From positions 35,418-99,417 of the forward strand of contig JAXDJH010000016.1 of NCBI GenBank assembly GCA_034663635.1: a stretch of DNA of 64,000 nucleotides, in the 5' to 3' direction. Shown here one piece after another: positions 8,523-16,656 of the stretch; the stretch's first letter is position 1, and the number at the start of each line of letters is the position of its first letter. Made by a program: the position numbers and the translations under genes. Below the pieces are notes generated by a model. The model did not search any database. It was not told the DNA's origin and worked only from the letters and a program-made list of their open reading frames with translations. The stretch comes from JAXDJH01 sp034663635. Its GTDB lineage: Bacteria > Actinomycetota > CADDZG01 > WHSQ01.

Positions 8523-9848
8523 GTGAATCGGCCACAGACTTCCTATGCCTGGAACGATGGCACTGCCATTGCTTATCAAGTCGTCGGCTCTTCTGGCGTC
8601 GATCTGCTGCTTGTGCCTGGATCGGTTTCACACCTCGAAGTGCTCTGGGACGAGCCAAGAGTCAATCGTTTTCTCATGCGACTCGCGGGGTTCAGCCGCC
8701 TCATCCTGATTGATCCTCGTGGGCTGGGACTCTCCGATCGGCCGACGGAAATCCCGACACTGGAGGAGCGCGTAGCCGATCTTATTGCGGTGCTAGACGC
8801 CGCGGGGAGCACGAGCGCAGTCTTGTTCGGGAACGCCGACACTGGGCCCGTATGCATCGCGGCGGCGGTGTCTCATCCGGAGCGCGTCGACAGCCTCATC
8901 CTGTGCGGGACTTACGCCAAGGGAAGCTGGAGTAACGACTATCCGTGGGGTTGGACGGACGAGGAGTTCGACGACTTTCGTCGGTCGGTGAGGGATGACT
9001 GGGGAACGGCGGAAGGGATCAAGACGGTCGCGCCATCGATGGCTGACGACCCCGCCTTCCTGCACTGGTGCGCAACGCTTATGCGTGTCGGCGCGAGTCC
9101 CCGGGCTTTCCTTGTGCTGGCAGAGATGACGAAGTCAGCCGATGTTCGCGCCCTTCTCCCTGCCATCACCGTCCCGACGCTCGTCATGCACCGGATCGGC
9201 GATCGCGTCAACCAAGTCGAGCACGGGCGATATCTCGTGGACAACATCCCGAAGGCAGCATGGGTCGAACTGCCCGGCGACGACTTTCTACTGTGGGCCG
9301 GCGACACCGACGCGATCGTCGATGAGGTGGAGGAGTTCCTCACCGGGCATCGGGGTGGGGCCGAACCGACTCGCGTCGTGGCCACGGTCATGTTCACAGA
9401 CGTGGTCGGATCCACCGAGCGCGCTGGAGCGTTGGGTGACCGTGCCTGGGCGGATTTGCTCGAGGTGCACAACGCTCGAGTTCGCTCGGAGCTGCACCGG
9501 TTCAGCGGCCACGAGATCGATACGGCCGGCGACGGGTTTCTCGCATCGTTCGCCTCTCCCACCTCGGCGATTAAGTGCGCGAGGGCAATAGTGGCGTCCA
9601 TGGACGAGATTGGGGTCAAACTTCGCGTCGGCCTTCATACCGGCGAGTGCGACGTCGTCGGCAGCACTCTGCGAGGCATCGCCCTGCATATCGGCGCGAG
9701 AGTCTCGGCGAAAGCTGAAGCCGGTGAGATCCTCGCGTCACAGACGGTGAAGGATCTCGTGGCGGGGTCGGGCATCAACTTCGATAACCGAGGCGCGCAC
9801 GAGCTCAAGGGCATCCCAGGAGAGTGGCGACTCTACTCAGTCACCTGA
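8523..9848 (+). CDS. alpha/beta-hydrolase - class III adenylate/guanylate cyclase fusion
   Basis: Two-domain signalling protein of 441 residues. Residues 1-275 form an alpha/beta-hydrolase fold (LLLVPGSVSHLEVLWDEP, FSRLILIDPRGLGLSD, ALLPAITVPTLVMHRIGD). Residues 285-441 are a class III nucleotide cyclase: metal-binding Asp in MFTDVVGST and in DTAGDGFL, then LRVGLHTGE and HELKGIPGEW. The hydrolase elbow reads FGNADTG where related proteins have G-x-S-x-G, so the catalytic Ser appears lost and the domain may sense a ligand. GTG at 8523 gives a normal N-terminus; the frame stays open upstream through repeat copy 3 but that part looks non-coding. The stop is 2 nt before repeat copy 4. Confidence 0.85.
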   Translation: MNRPQTSYAWNDGTAIAYQVVGSSGVDLLLVPGSVSHLEVLWDEPRVNRFLMRLAGFSRLILIDPRGLGLSDRPTEIPTLEERVADLIAVLDAAGSTSAVLFGNADTGPVCIAAAVSHPERVDSLILCGTYAKGSWSNDYPWGWTDEEFDDFRRSVRDDWGTAEGIKTVAPSMADDPAFLHWCATLMRVGASPRAFLVLAEMTKSADVRALLPAITVPTLVMHRIGDRVNQVEHGRYLVDNIPKAAWVELPGDDFLLWAGDTDAIVDEVEEFLTGHRGGAEPTRVVATVMFTDVVGSTERAGALGDRAWADLLEVHNARVRSELHRFSGHEIDTAGDGFLASFASPTSAIKCARAIVASMDEIGVKLRVGLHTGECDVVGSTLRGIALHIGARVSAKAEAGEILASQTVKDLVAGSGINFDNRGAHELKGIPGEWRLYSVT

Positions 9849-9850
9849 CA

Positions 9851-9934
9851 ATTTCGCGTCCGCCTCCGATAACGGTCCGACCGACTGCCTAGCCCGATGC
9901 CGATCTCGCCCGCCTCGGCGCTGCGCGGCTCGCC
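9851..9934 (+). repeat. selC 3'-end repeat, copy 4
   Basis: Decayed copy of the copy-1 unit: CGTCCGCCTCCG, then GCCTAGCCCGATGCCGATCT and CGCTGCGCGGCTCGCC. It begins directly after the cyclase stop codon. Confidence 0.8.
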
Positions 9935-9976
9935 TGGTGGGTTCGATCCCCGTCGGCCTCCGCTTATCGCTCCGCC
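9935..9976 (+). repeat. selC 3'-end repeat, copy 5
   Basis: TGGTGGGTTCGATCCCCGTC then GGCCTCCGCTTATCGCTCC, about 94 nt after copy 4, the same spacing as copy 1 to copy 2. Most diverged tRNA part, and the last copy found. Confidence 0.8.
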
Positions 9977-10001
9977 CTCCTCAGTCGATCCGGAGTCTTC
10001 C

Positions 10002-10055
10002 TTGACCTATCGATAATCGATGGTATCGTTTGTCGATATTATCGAATAGCGATAC
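10002..10055 (+). promoter_or_regulatory. promoter with three overlapping operator-like palindromes
   Basis: TTGACC (10002-10007) and TATCGT (10024-10029), 16 nt apart, form a plausible promoter. Three palindromes overlap it: ATCGATAATCGAT, TCGATATTATCGA and TATCGAATAGCGATA, all built on CGATA half-sites. The obvious candidate ligand is the XRE repressor encoded as the second gene of the unit, giving autoregulation. This binding is inferred. Confidence 0.6.
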
Positions 10056-10064
10056 GGAGGCTCC

Positions 10065-10673
10065 ATGAACAACACATCTGGTTCCCGTCTGTCGGTGACC
10101 TCGCTCTATCTCTTCGTAACGGTCTTCTTCTGGCTCTCGGTTCTCGGACTGGCGATCGGGCTCCCGGCCGGCATCATCGGCACGGCTACCAGCGACCACC
10201 CGATGTCGATCCATGCGACGGTCCCGGCAAAGACTCTCGGCGACCTCCCCTGGAGGGTCGATGCCCCAGATCGAGTAGCCGCCAGCATCCCGATAGACCA
10301 TCTGAGCACGGCCCAGATCGTCGCCTTCCACAGCGCGATCGCGCTGGCAGGACTCGCTTTTCTGTTCGCGTTCTGGCAACTGAGGCAGCTCGTCGGCTCG
10401 GTTCGCGCGGGCGATCCGTTCTCCACGGACAACGTCCGGCGTCTCCGGATACTCGGAGGGATGCTGCTGATCGGCTTTCCCGTCTTCCAATACGTCATGG
10501 CCGGATTGAATGAATGGATCCTGACCACGGGGGGACCGGATCTACCGTCCGTTCGAGTCGACATCGATCTGTTTTCGATAACCGCTCTGTTCGGGGCCCT
10601 CTGCCTGCTGGTGCTCGCCGAAGTGTTCGCTCGTGGAATCACACTGCGCGAGGACGTCGAGGCGACGGTCTGA
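10065..10673 (+). CDS. DUF2975 family membrane protein
   Basis: Integral membrane protein of 202 residues with four hydrophobic segments (about 12-38, 85-108, 130-150, 172-195). The layout, with an extracytoplasmic loop after segment 1 and the RAGDPFSTDNVRRLRILG stretch between segments 2 and 3, matches DUF2975. Function unknown. GGAGG lies upstream of ATG. It is followed 1 nt later by a small XRE regulator, the usual DUF2975 partner, suggesting a membrane protein plus cognate repressor pair. Confidence 0.82.
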   Translation: MNNTSGSRLSVTSLYLFVTVFFWLSVLGLAIGLPAGIIGTATSDHPMSIHATVPAKTLGDLPWRVDAPDRVAASIPIDHLSTAQIVAFHSAIALAGLAFLFAFWQLRQLVGSVRAGDPFSTDNVRRLRILGGMLLIGFPVFQYVMAGLNEWILTTGGPDLPSVRVDIDLFSITALFGALCLLVLAEVFARGITLREDVEATV

Positions 10674-10674
10674 C

Positions 10675-10896
10675 ATGCCGTCCGATACGGAACACGCCAT
10701 CACGGTTCACTTAGACGATCTGCTGGCCGAGCGGAGGATGACGCTTACCGAGCTCGCCGACCGGATCGGCATCACCGTCGTGAACCTGTCGGTGCTCAAG
10801 AATGGGCGAGCGCGGGCGATCCGGTTTTCAACCCTCTCGGCCCTATGCCAGGTTCTCGAGTGCCAACCAGGCGACCTTTTGAGGTTCGAGCAATAG
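10675..10896 (+). CDS. small XRE/Cro-type HTH regulator (YozG-like)
   Basis: 73-residue DNA-binding protein consisting almost only of a helix-turn-helix: MTLTELADRIGITVVNLSVLKNG with recognition helix near residues 35-45, then FSTLSALCQVLECQPGDLL, characteristic of the short Cro/YozG family. ATG at 10675 starts one base after the DUF2975 stop. Probably binds the CGATA palindromes at 10011-10055. Confidence 0.85.
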   Translation: MPSDTEHAITVHLDDLLAERRMTLTELADRIGITVVNLSVLKNGRARAIRFSTLSALCQVLECQPGDLLRFEQ

Positions 10897-11011
10897 CGCC
10901 TAATTTCCAGGACTTTCTAGGGCAAATCGGGCAGGAATCAGCCCAAGCAAACTCGAATAGGCCTGTGAGGCGACCCAGCGGGGGGCGCCGGTCTTTTCAA
11001 GGAGGAAGAGT

Positions 11012-11620
11012 TTGCGTAACGCGCGCTTGTTCATGGCGCTGGGGATGATCGGTTGTTTGGTAGTGCCTGCGGCTAACGCACGGGTTCTGAGTGAACTCAA
11101 ACAGAACCCGAAGGAAGTAAGAGGCGAAGAAACTCAGCCGTGCAATGACGACCTAGTAGTCGTCAACGAGGGCCACGTCGGTGACGAGACCTACTCCGGT
11201 CCGCTCGAGCTGTGGCCGCCGAACCACAAGTACGACCAGGGAACGCTGACCGTCACCGCGGTTGACCCCGAAGACGGCGTCAACGTGGTCTTCACGGCCG
11301 GTCACGATCAGTTCGTGACCGATGCCGAAAGCGGGCAAGCGGTCGAGATGAACGGGTCGGGCAACACCTCAGACGACATCACACCGGCTGCCGGTGAGCT
11401 CAACGGCACGGGCGTCGTCTCGCAAGTCTTCGACATCCGCTCCGAGCGATCCGGCCGTGCGCTGGAGGGCCGTACTTACACGATCGAGGGCACCGCGACG
11501 TTCACGGACGACCTGCCTGCTCCCGACGGGTCGGCTCGTGAGGTCACCGGAACTAGCTGTGACTTCGCGTTCTACATCACCGTGCCCCACGACCAGGGTC
11601 AGGGCAACGACGAGGGCTAA
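11012..11620 (+). CDS. secreted hypothetical protein with LWPPNHK motif
   Basis: 202-residue exported protein of unknown function. Signal peptide LFMALGMIGCLVVPAANA precedes an acidic mature chain predicted to be beta-rich. The motif ELWPPNHKYDQ resembles that found in secreted Ig-like/HYR-associated proteins, which hints at a surface fold rather than an enzyme. TTG at 11012 is chosen because AAGGAGG sits 6 nt upstream; ATG at 11033 is an in-frame alternative that would shorten the signal. A strong terminator follows. Confidence 0.7.
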   Translation: MRNARLFMALGMIGCLVVPAANARVLSELKQNPKEVRGEETQPCNDDLVVVNEGHVGDETYSGPLELWPPNHKYDQGTLTVTAVDPEDGVNVVFTAGHDQFVTDAESGQAVEMNGSGNTSDDITPAAGELNGTGVVSQVFDIRSERSGRALEGRTYTIEGTATFTDDLPAPDGSAREVTGTSCDFAFYITVPHDQGQGNDEG

Positions 11621-11644
11621 ACCCTCAAAGATCCAGTCTGAACG

Positions 11645-11670
11645 GGGCCCGGCTTCTGCCGGGCCCTTTT
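11645..11670 (+). terminator. rho-independent terminator
   Basis: Stem GGGCCCGGC, loop TTCT, stem GCCGGGCCC, followed by TTTTCTT. It closes the secreted-protein gene and isolates it from the signalling cluster. Confidence 0.9.
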
Positions 11671-11762
11671 CTTACCCACCGTTGTTGCTATTGAGCCTTT
11701 TGCTCGCAGGCGTGAGACTTACGCGGTAAGAAACGCCCGCTGCTCAACTGCTGGGGGAAGAC

Positions 11763-13997
11763 CTGGACCGCTTCGTCGATGTTCTGAAACTGATCAACAA
11801 CGGCCTCTATGTCGCGCTGGCCGTCGTCGCCCTTGTCCAGTGGCGACGGCTCCGCAGTGAGAGCGCGGCCTGGCTGGCGGTCACCTTCGGGATCCTTGCG
11901 GGGATAGGGCTCACGGATCTTCTGCTTCCGCAGGATCAGGGGGCCGATAATCCGATCTGGATCACGAAGCTTCTGATCGTCGCCGTCATCTTCTTTCCCT
12001 ACTGTCTGTATCGATTCATGGCGACGTTCGTCCATCGCCTTGCCTGGCGCAGGCACCTGGCTCTGCTCGCGACTGTGGTGATGGTCGCATTCACCTTGGT
12101 GCTTCCCGACATCCCCAAGCCGAATGAGCCCGCCACCGCACTGATCAACGTCTACATCGTGGGACTGGTATTGCAGTGGAGCTCCCTATTGATTCTCGTG
12201 GGGTATCACTTCTGGCGAGCGGGGAGCGGACAGCCTGCGGTTGCTCGCCGGCGGATGCGATTGCTGAGCCTGGCCTCGATCGGGATGACGATGGCCCTCG
12301 TCGTCGCAGTCGCTGCATCCGATTCGACGGATCCCTCTTTCGAGTTGGTCACACAGCTTCTCGGATCGGCCAGCGTGATCGCTTTCTTCTTGGGCTTCGC
12401 GCCTCCAGCGTCCATTCGAGCCGTCTGGCGGTTGAAGGATCAAGACGCACTTCGGGCCGGCATCCAGGATCTTCTCGAAGCTAGAACCCCGAGCGAGGTC
12501 AGCGACAAGCTCCTCCCGCATGTGGCAAGCATCGTTGCGGCCGGCTCGGTCCAGTTGCTTGACCCCGCCGGGCATCTGATGGGGTCCTATAGCGCCAGCG
12601 AAGATCCCACGGAAGACGGCGACGACGGCCAACCAACGGAAGAGCTTCGACTCGAATTCGAATTCGGATCGCTGCTGATATCCGCCTCTAGATACACGCC
12701 CTATTTCGGACGCGACGAAGTCGAGCTTCTCCAGACCCTCGGAGTTCTGGCAGGGCTCGCCATAGAAAGAACTCAGTTGTTCGCAAAGGAACGCAGCGCG
12801 AGGGTCGGCATCGAGAGGGCAAACCTTGGGCTGGCGGAAGCGAACGACGAGCTTCATGAAAGCCAGAAACGGTTGGCCGAGGCCCAAGCTGTTGCCCAGA
12901 TCGGCAGCTTCGAATGGGATGTCAGCAACGACAAGGTTTCATGGTCCGACCAGATGTTCAGGAACTTCGGGAGGCAACCTGGGAGCGTCCAGATCGACTA
13001 CACGTCGTATCTGGAGTTCGTCCACCCCGAAGACAAAGAACTCGTATCCGGGATCGTCGGTAGGGCCCTCGAAGATCACGCGCCCTACGAATTCGATCAC
13101 CGCATCTTCACCGCTGATGGCGTGGAAAGGATCCTGCATGCGCGGGGGCGAGTCGACCTTGATGACCAGCACAACCCAGTAAGGGTTCATGGCACCGCGC
13201 AGGATGTCACCGACCTTCGTGTTGCCGAGAAGAGGTTGAACGAAGCGCTTGAAAGCGAAAGAGAGGCTCGACGATCGCTCGAGGACTTAAACGATGAGAT
13301 GGAAAGCTTCGTCTATACCGTTTCGCACGACCTCAACAGTCCTTTGATCTCGCTTCTCGGGTTCCTCGAGTTCCTCGAGAAGGATTTCGGTGCCGACATT
13401 CCCGAGAAGGGTCGCTTCTACATGGAGCGGATGGCCAACAGCGCCAAATACATGCAATCGCTGATCCGAGACCTCCTCGACCTTTCACGGATCGGGCGCG
13501 TACAAACGCATCCTGAGGTCGTCGACCTCGGCCCAGTGCTCGAAGAGATCGCTCTGGAGATCCGCAGTTCTTCTCCAGGCTTCAGTCTCGAGGCAGAAGG
13601 CCTGCCTCACGTCTACATGAATCCACTTCGAGCGAGACAACTGTTCGGCAACCTCCTGAACAACTCGGTCAAATACGGCGGCGCGAACGCACATGTCAGG
13701 GTTAGCACCCTGATGGATGACGATGGCTTTCTCCAAGTGTCGGTTCAGGACGACGGCCCGGGCATCCCGGAAGAGCATCGGGTCCGGGTGTTCGGTGTGT
13801 TCGAGCGCCTCCAGGGTCCCGCAGGGAGTGACGGCACGGGAATCGGTCTTTCCATCTGCAAGCGGATCGTCGAGACGCTAGGCGGCACTATCTGGATCGC
13901 GGAGTCCTCCAAGGGGCTCGACATTCGATTCACGTTGCCGGCATCGGTCGGTTCGCCACAACCCGTCCAGGTGATCAAGGCGGCGAGCGATGGTTGA
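11763..13997 (+). CDS. 7TM - PAS sensor histidine kinase (probable CTG start)
   Basis: Membrane sensor kinase. Seven hydrophobic segments occupy about the first 230 residues, then a GAF-like region, a coiled coil, a PAS_3 domain (AQIGSFEWDVSNDKVSW to HGTAQDVTD), HisKA (FVYTVSHDLNSP) and HATPase_c (NNSVKYGG, DDGPGIP, GTGIGLSICK). The first ATG is at 12018, but coding sequence clearly continues upstream (ALAVVALVQW, WLAVTFGILAGIGL) to an in-frame TAA at 11727. No ATG, GTG or TTG lies between; CTG at 11763 follows GGGGGA by 4 nt and is the best candidate. The 3' end overlaps the next gene by 8 nt. Confidence 0.82.
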   Translation: MDRFVDVLKLINNGLYVALAVVALVQWRRLRSESAAWLAVTFGILAGIGLTDLLLPQDQGADNPIWITKLLIVAVIFFPYCLYRFMATFVHRLAWRRHLALLATVVMVAFTLVLPDIPKPNEPATALINVYIVGLVLQWSSLLILVGYHFWRAGSGQPAVARRRMRLLSLASIGMTMALVVAVAASDSTDPSFELVTQLLGSASVIAFFLGFAPPASIRAVWRLKDQDALRAGIQDLLEARTPSEVSDKLLPHVASIVAAGSVQLLDPAGHLMGSYSASEDPTEDGDDGQPTEELRLEFEFGSLLISASRYTPYFGRDEVELLQTLGVLAGLAIERTQLFAKERSARVGIERANLGLAEANDELHESQKRLAEAQAVAQIGSFEWDVSNDKVSWSDQMFRNFGRQPGSVQIDYTSYLEFVHPEDKELVSGIVGRALEDHAPYEFDHRIFTADGVERILHARGRVDLDDQHNPVRVHGTAQDVTDLRVAEKRLNEALESEREARRSLEDLNDEMESFVYTVSHDLNSPLISLLGFLEFLEKDFGADIPEKGRFYMERMANSAKYMQSLIRDLLDLSRIGRVQTHPEVVDLGPVLEEIALEIRSSSPGFSLEAEGLPHVYMNPLRARQLFGNLLNNSVKYGGANAHVRVSTLMDDDGFLQVSVQDDGPGIPEEHRVRVFGVFERLQGPAGSDGTGIGLSICKRIVETLGGTIWIAESSKGLDIRFTLPASVGSPQPVQVIKAASDG

Positions 13998-15513
13998 TGT
14001 CCGTTCTTCTCACGCCCGGAGGTCGGTTCGCGTTCTGGTTGTCGACGACAATGAGGACCATCGACTTCTGATCGGCCGGCGCCTCGAAGAAGAAGGGGTC
14101 GAGGTCAAGACTGCCTCCAGCGGCGGAGATGCGCTCGAACAACTGGAGGGTGTCGATCTCGTTTTACTCGACTATCTGCTTCCCGACATGAGCGGCCTCG
14201 ACACGTTGCGGGCGATACGTGAACGGCAGGGTCCATCGGTAGTTCTCGTGACAGGCATGGGCTCGGAGTCGGTTGCGGTGACTGCGATGCGAGAAGGCGC
14301 TATCGATTACATCGTCAAGGACTCCTCGTATCTGACGATGATCCCCGAGATCGTCGATCGCGCCTGGCGGCATCACGACCTGTCGCGCCGGGCGGGGCGA
14401 TTGCAGAGCTTGGCTCTGCTCGTTTCGGAGGCTGAAGACCCCGGCGAAGTTCTGCGGGAGATCCTGCATGGCGCGAAGGAGCTCCTCGATGCGACCGACT
14501 GTGTGGTGGTTCTTTTCGACAAGGATGATGTGAGCGTCGTCGGAACGAGTGGAGCAATGTCCGACTATCCACCTAGCCTCGTGGACCGCGCCAGGAAAGT
14601 GATGGAGTCGGGAGTATCGACTCCCTCGAACGATGACTTTCTCGTTCCGTTGACGCGCGGCCGTGGCGAGAGCCTCGGCGTTCTCGTGATCACCTCAGAA
14701 CCGGACAAGCCTGTTGCAGATCAAGACGTTGAACTCGCAGAGACCTTCGCGGCATTTGCTGCGACCGCGTTGCGGAGGTCGCGTCAGCGGGAGCTCGAGC
14801 GGTCCCTGATCACCCAACTCCAGGACACTCTCGAGATGCGGCGTGACTTCGTCAACTCCGTCTCGCACGAGCTTCGTACGCCGCTGGCGTGCATCTCCGG
14901 CTTCTCCTCAACACTTCTAACTTTCTGGGGAAAGCTCGATTCCGATACGACGAAGTCATCGATCGAAAAGATCCAGGCCCACTCCGAAGATCTCGCAAGG
15001 TTGGTCGAAGGATTGTTGGACTTTGGAAAGGTCGAGAAAGGCACGTTCAGCTCGGTCCCCAAGGAGGTCTCCCTTCCGGAAGCCGTTGAGGAGGTTGTCG
15101 GTGGCATGAAGCCCCTGTTGGGCAAACGCGAGGTGAAGGTTGCAGTTCCCGAACTCGTCGTCAGCGCCGATCCCGACCTCCTGAAGCGGATCCTCATGAA
15201 CCTTCTCTCGAATGCAGCCAAAGCAACCGAGAGCGATGGAGCGATCGGGATCTCGGCCGAGCAGGTGGATGGATCTGCAAGGGTCGACGTGGTCGATGAC
15301 GGCCGGGGACTCTCCGAAGAAGAGATCGAGCGAGTGTTCGAGCCCTTCTGGCGATCCAAGGTCTCAGTCAAAGAAGCTCAACGAGGCGCGGGCCTCGGTC
15401 TGACTCTCGTCCAGGAGTACGTGCATGAGATGGGCGGAGAGGTTCACGTCACATCGGTCATGGGAGAAGGCGCGAAGTTCTCATTCACGCTCCCGCTGGC
15501 GGCCGGGTCCTAG
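13990..15513 (+). CDS. receiver - GAF - histidine kinase hybrid
   Basis: 507-residue cytosolic hybrid. The N-terminal receiver has acidic residues VVDDNED and phospho-acceptor D61 in LVLLDYLLPDMSG; a GAF-like segment (about 150-265) follows; then HisKA (VNSVSHELRTPL, His near 290) and HATPase_c (NLLSNAAKAT, DDGRGLS, GAGLGLTLV). A receiver at the N-terminus lets the protein accept phosphate from the upstream 7TM kinase and pass the signal to its own kinase module. It overlaps the upstream gene by 8 nt, so the two are co-translated. Confidence 0.9.
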   Translation: MVDVRSSHARRSVRVLVVDDNEDHRLLIGRRLEEEGVEVKTASSGGDALEQLEGVDLVLLDYLLPDMSGLDTLRAIRERQGPSVVLVTGMGSESVAVTAMREGAIDYIVKDSSYLTMIPEIVDRAWRHHDLSRRAGRLQSLALLVSEAEDPGEVLREILHGAKELLDATDCVVVLFDKDDVSVVGTSGAMSDYPPSLVDRARKVMESGVSTPSNDDFLVPLTRGRGESLGVLVITSEPDKPVADQDVELAETFAAFAATALRRSRQRELERSLITQLQDTLEMRRDFVNSVSHELRTPLACISGFSSTLLTFWGKLDSDTTKSSIEKIQAHSEDLARLVEGLLDFGKVEKGTFSSVPKEVSLPEAVEEVVGGMKPLLGKREVKVAVPELVVSADPDLLKRILMNLLSNAAKATESDGAIGISAEQVDGSARVDVVDDGRGLSEEEIERVFEPFWRSKVSVKEAQRGAGLGLTLVQEYVHEMGGEVHVTSVMGEGAKFSFTLPLAAGS

Positions 15514-15537
15514 GTCCGTGCGCGGTGACCCGTGCAG

Positions 15538-15599
15538 TCAAAAGGACTACGGAAGTTTGGTCCTTTGAAACTATTGTCACGAAAGCCCTAAACAGGGCA
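15538..15599 (+). promoter_or_regulatory. leader with two inverted repeats
   Basis: The gap 15514-15661 contains AAAGGAC-N12-GTCCTTT (about 15541-15566) and GCCCT-AAAC-AGGGC (15586-15599). Neither is followed by a T-run, so they are more likely operators or RNA structures for the downstream receiver gene than terminators. No known riboswitch consensus was recognised. Confidence 0.35.
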
Positions 15600-15661
15600 T
15601 TCTGGCGGTCGTGTGCGCAGGCATACGGCGTAAGTTCTCAGCCACAGCCTAGGGAATCCAT

Positions 15662-16033
15662 TTGACCTGTCGCGTCGTCATTGCGGATGACACGCCTGAT
15701 ATCAGGCTTCTTCTGCGCTGGTCGCTCGAACCAGATGAGCGCTTCGACGTCGTGGGTGAGGCCACCACCGGACGCGAAGCCGTGGACATCGTCGAAACCC
15801 TCGATGTCGATGTTGTTCTTCTCGACCTCGCGATGCCTGAGATGGACGGGCTACAGGCGATCGGCGAGATCAGGCGCGTTTCGCCGACGACGAAGATCCT
15901 TGTGCTTTCCGGTTTCGACCACGAGTCGATGTCGAGCGAAGCTATCTCGCGGGGGGCCCACGGCTACCTTGAGAAAGGCGCGTCCTTCAACGAGATCCGC
16001 GAAACTCTCATCACCATCTGTACCGTGGCCTAA
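15662..16033 (+). CDS. stand-alone receiver (CheY-like) protein
   Basis: 123-residue single-domain response regulator with no output domain. Acidic pocket IADDTPD, phospho-acceptor Asp in VVLLDLAMPEMDG (residue 53), Ser in ILVLSGFD and Lys in GYLEKGAS. It probably serves as a phosphate shuttle or sink for the kinases upstream. TTG start; GGGA lies about 9 nt upstream. Confidence 0.87.
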   Translation: MTCRVVIADDTPDIRLLLRWSLEPDERFDVVGEATTGREAVDIVETLDVDVVLLDLAMPEMDGLQAIGEIRRVSPTTKILVLSGFDHESMSSEAISRGAHGYLEKGASFNEIRETLITICTVA

Positions 16034-16044
16034 CGGAGAACGAG

Positions 16045-16605
16045 ATGTTGCATGAGGGTTGGTACCTGATGAGTGACTCGGACGTCGAGCTCGAGCTCGC
16101 GCACTTCCGTGGGGTACCGGACACGCCTGGATCCAATGCAATGACCCTTGAAAGAGAAGCGGCGCTGGTCTACCGGAACAGAGGAAACCTGCCAGACGAA
16201 GAAGGGCGATCTCTGCGCCTGGTCCTGTACATCGACGGGAGCCTCCCCCTATCTGTGAAGCGCCTCGATTTCGAACCGGACTATCAACAACCCCCCGCAT
16301 GGAGGATCGAAGGCTCTCGTGCGGTCAACGTCTTGCCTCTGCGCGTTGGGGAGAGCGTGTCTCGCCCCTCACGGCCCTGGTGGGAGGACCCTGAAGTCGC
16401 CCCTCTAGAGGAGGAGTGGCGTCGAACCGGAACCGTCGCCGGCATAACGGTGCCGGAGGACTATCGGGGATTCGTTTACAAGACCGTTCTCGAGTTGCGG
16501 GCGACCGGGAAGGACATCGATCCTCGGACGATCGCGGATTCGATCGCTCGCTGGCTGCCGCATGAGGATGTCGAACGGATCAGGACGGCGCTCGAACCCG
16601 AATAA
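16045..16605 (+). CDS. hypothetical protein associated with signalling cluster
   Basis: 186-residue soluble protein, not recognised. The first half looks beta-rich (RLVLYIDGSLPLSVKRLDF); the C-terminal part (about 120-186) is helical with YRGFVYKTVLELRATGKDID and ends ERIRTALEPE. No membrane segment. ATG at 16045 has GGAGAA 5 nt upstream; ATG at 16069 is an alternative. It sits 11 nt after the lone receiver, so it may be the output or target of that receiver; this is inference from position only. Confidence 0.65.
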   Translation: MLHEGWYLMSDSDVELELAHFRGVPDTPGSNAMTLEREAALVYRNRGNLPDEEGRSLRLVLYIDGSLPLSVKRLDFEPDYQQPPAWRIEGSRAVNVLPLRVGESVSRPSRPWWEDPEVAPLEEEWRRTGTVAGITVPEDYRGFVYKTVLELRATGKDIDPRTIADSIARWLPHEDVERIRTALEPE

Positions 16606-16609
16606 AGAG

Positions 16610-16639
16610 AAGGCGGTCTGGTGTATGCCAGACCGCCTT
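16610..16639. terminator. bidirectional terminator
   Basis: 12-bp stem AAGGCGGTCTGG / CCAGACCGCCTT with loop TGTATG between convergent genes. A-rich and T-ending flanks allow use from both sides. Confidence 0.85.
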
Positions 16640-16656
16640 CGAACTGCAATGAACGA

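Noticed and set aside
5886..9976. Extra tRNA genes at the selC-like repeats
   Set aside because: Only the T arm and 3' acceptor strand are present; no D arm or anticodon arm, so they are fragments.
5500..11000. Phage or integrative element with integrase
   Set aside because: No integrase, recombinase or transposase frame was found between or near the repeats.
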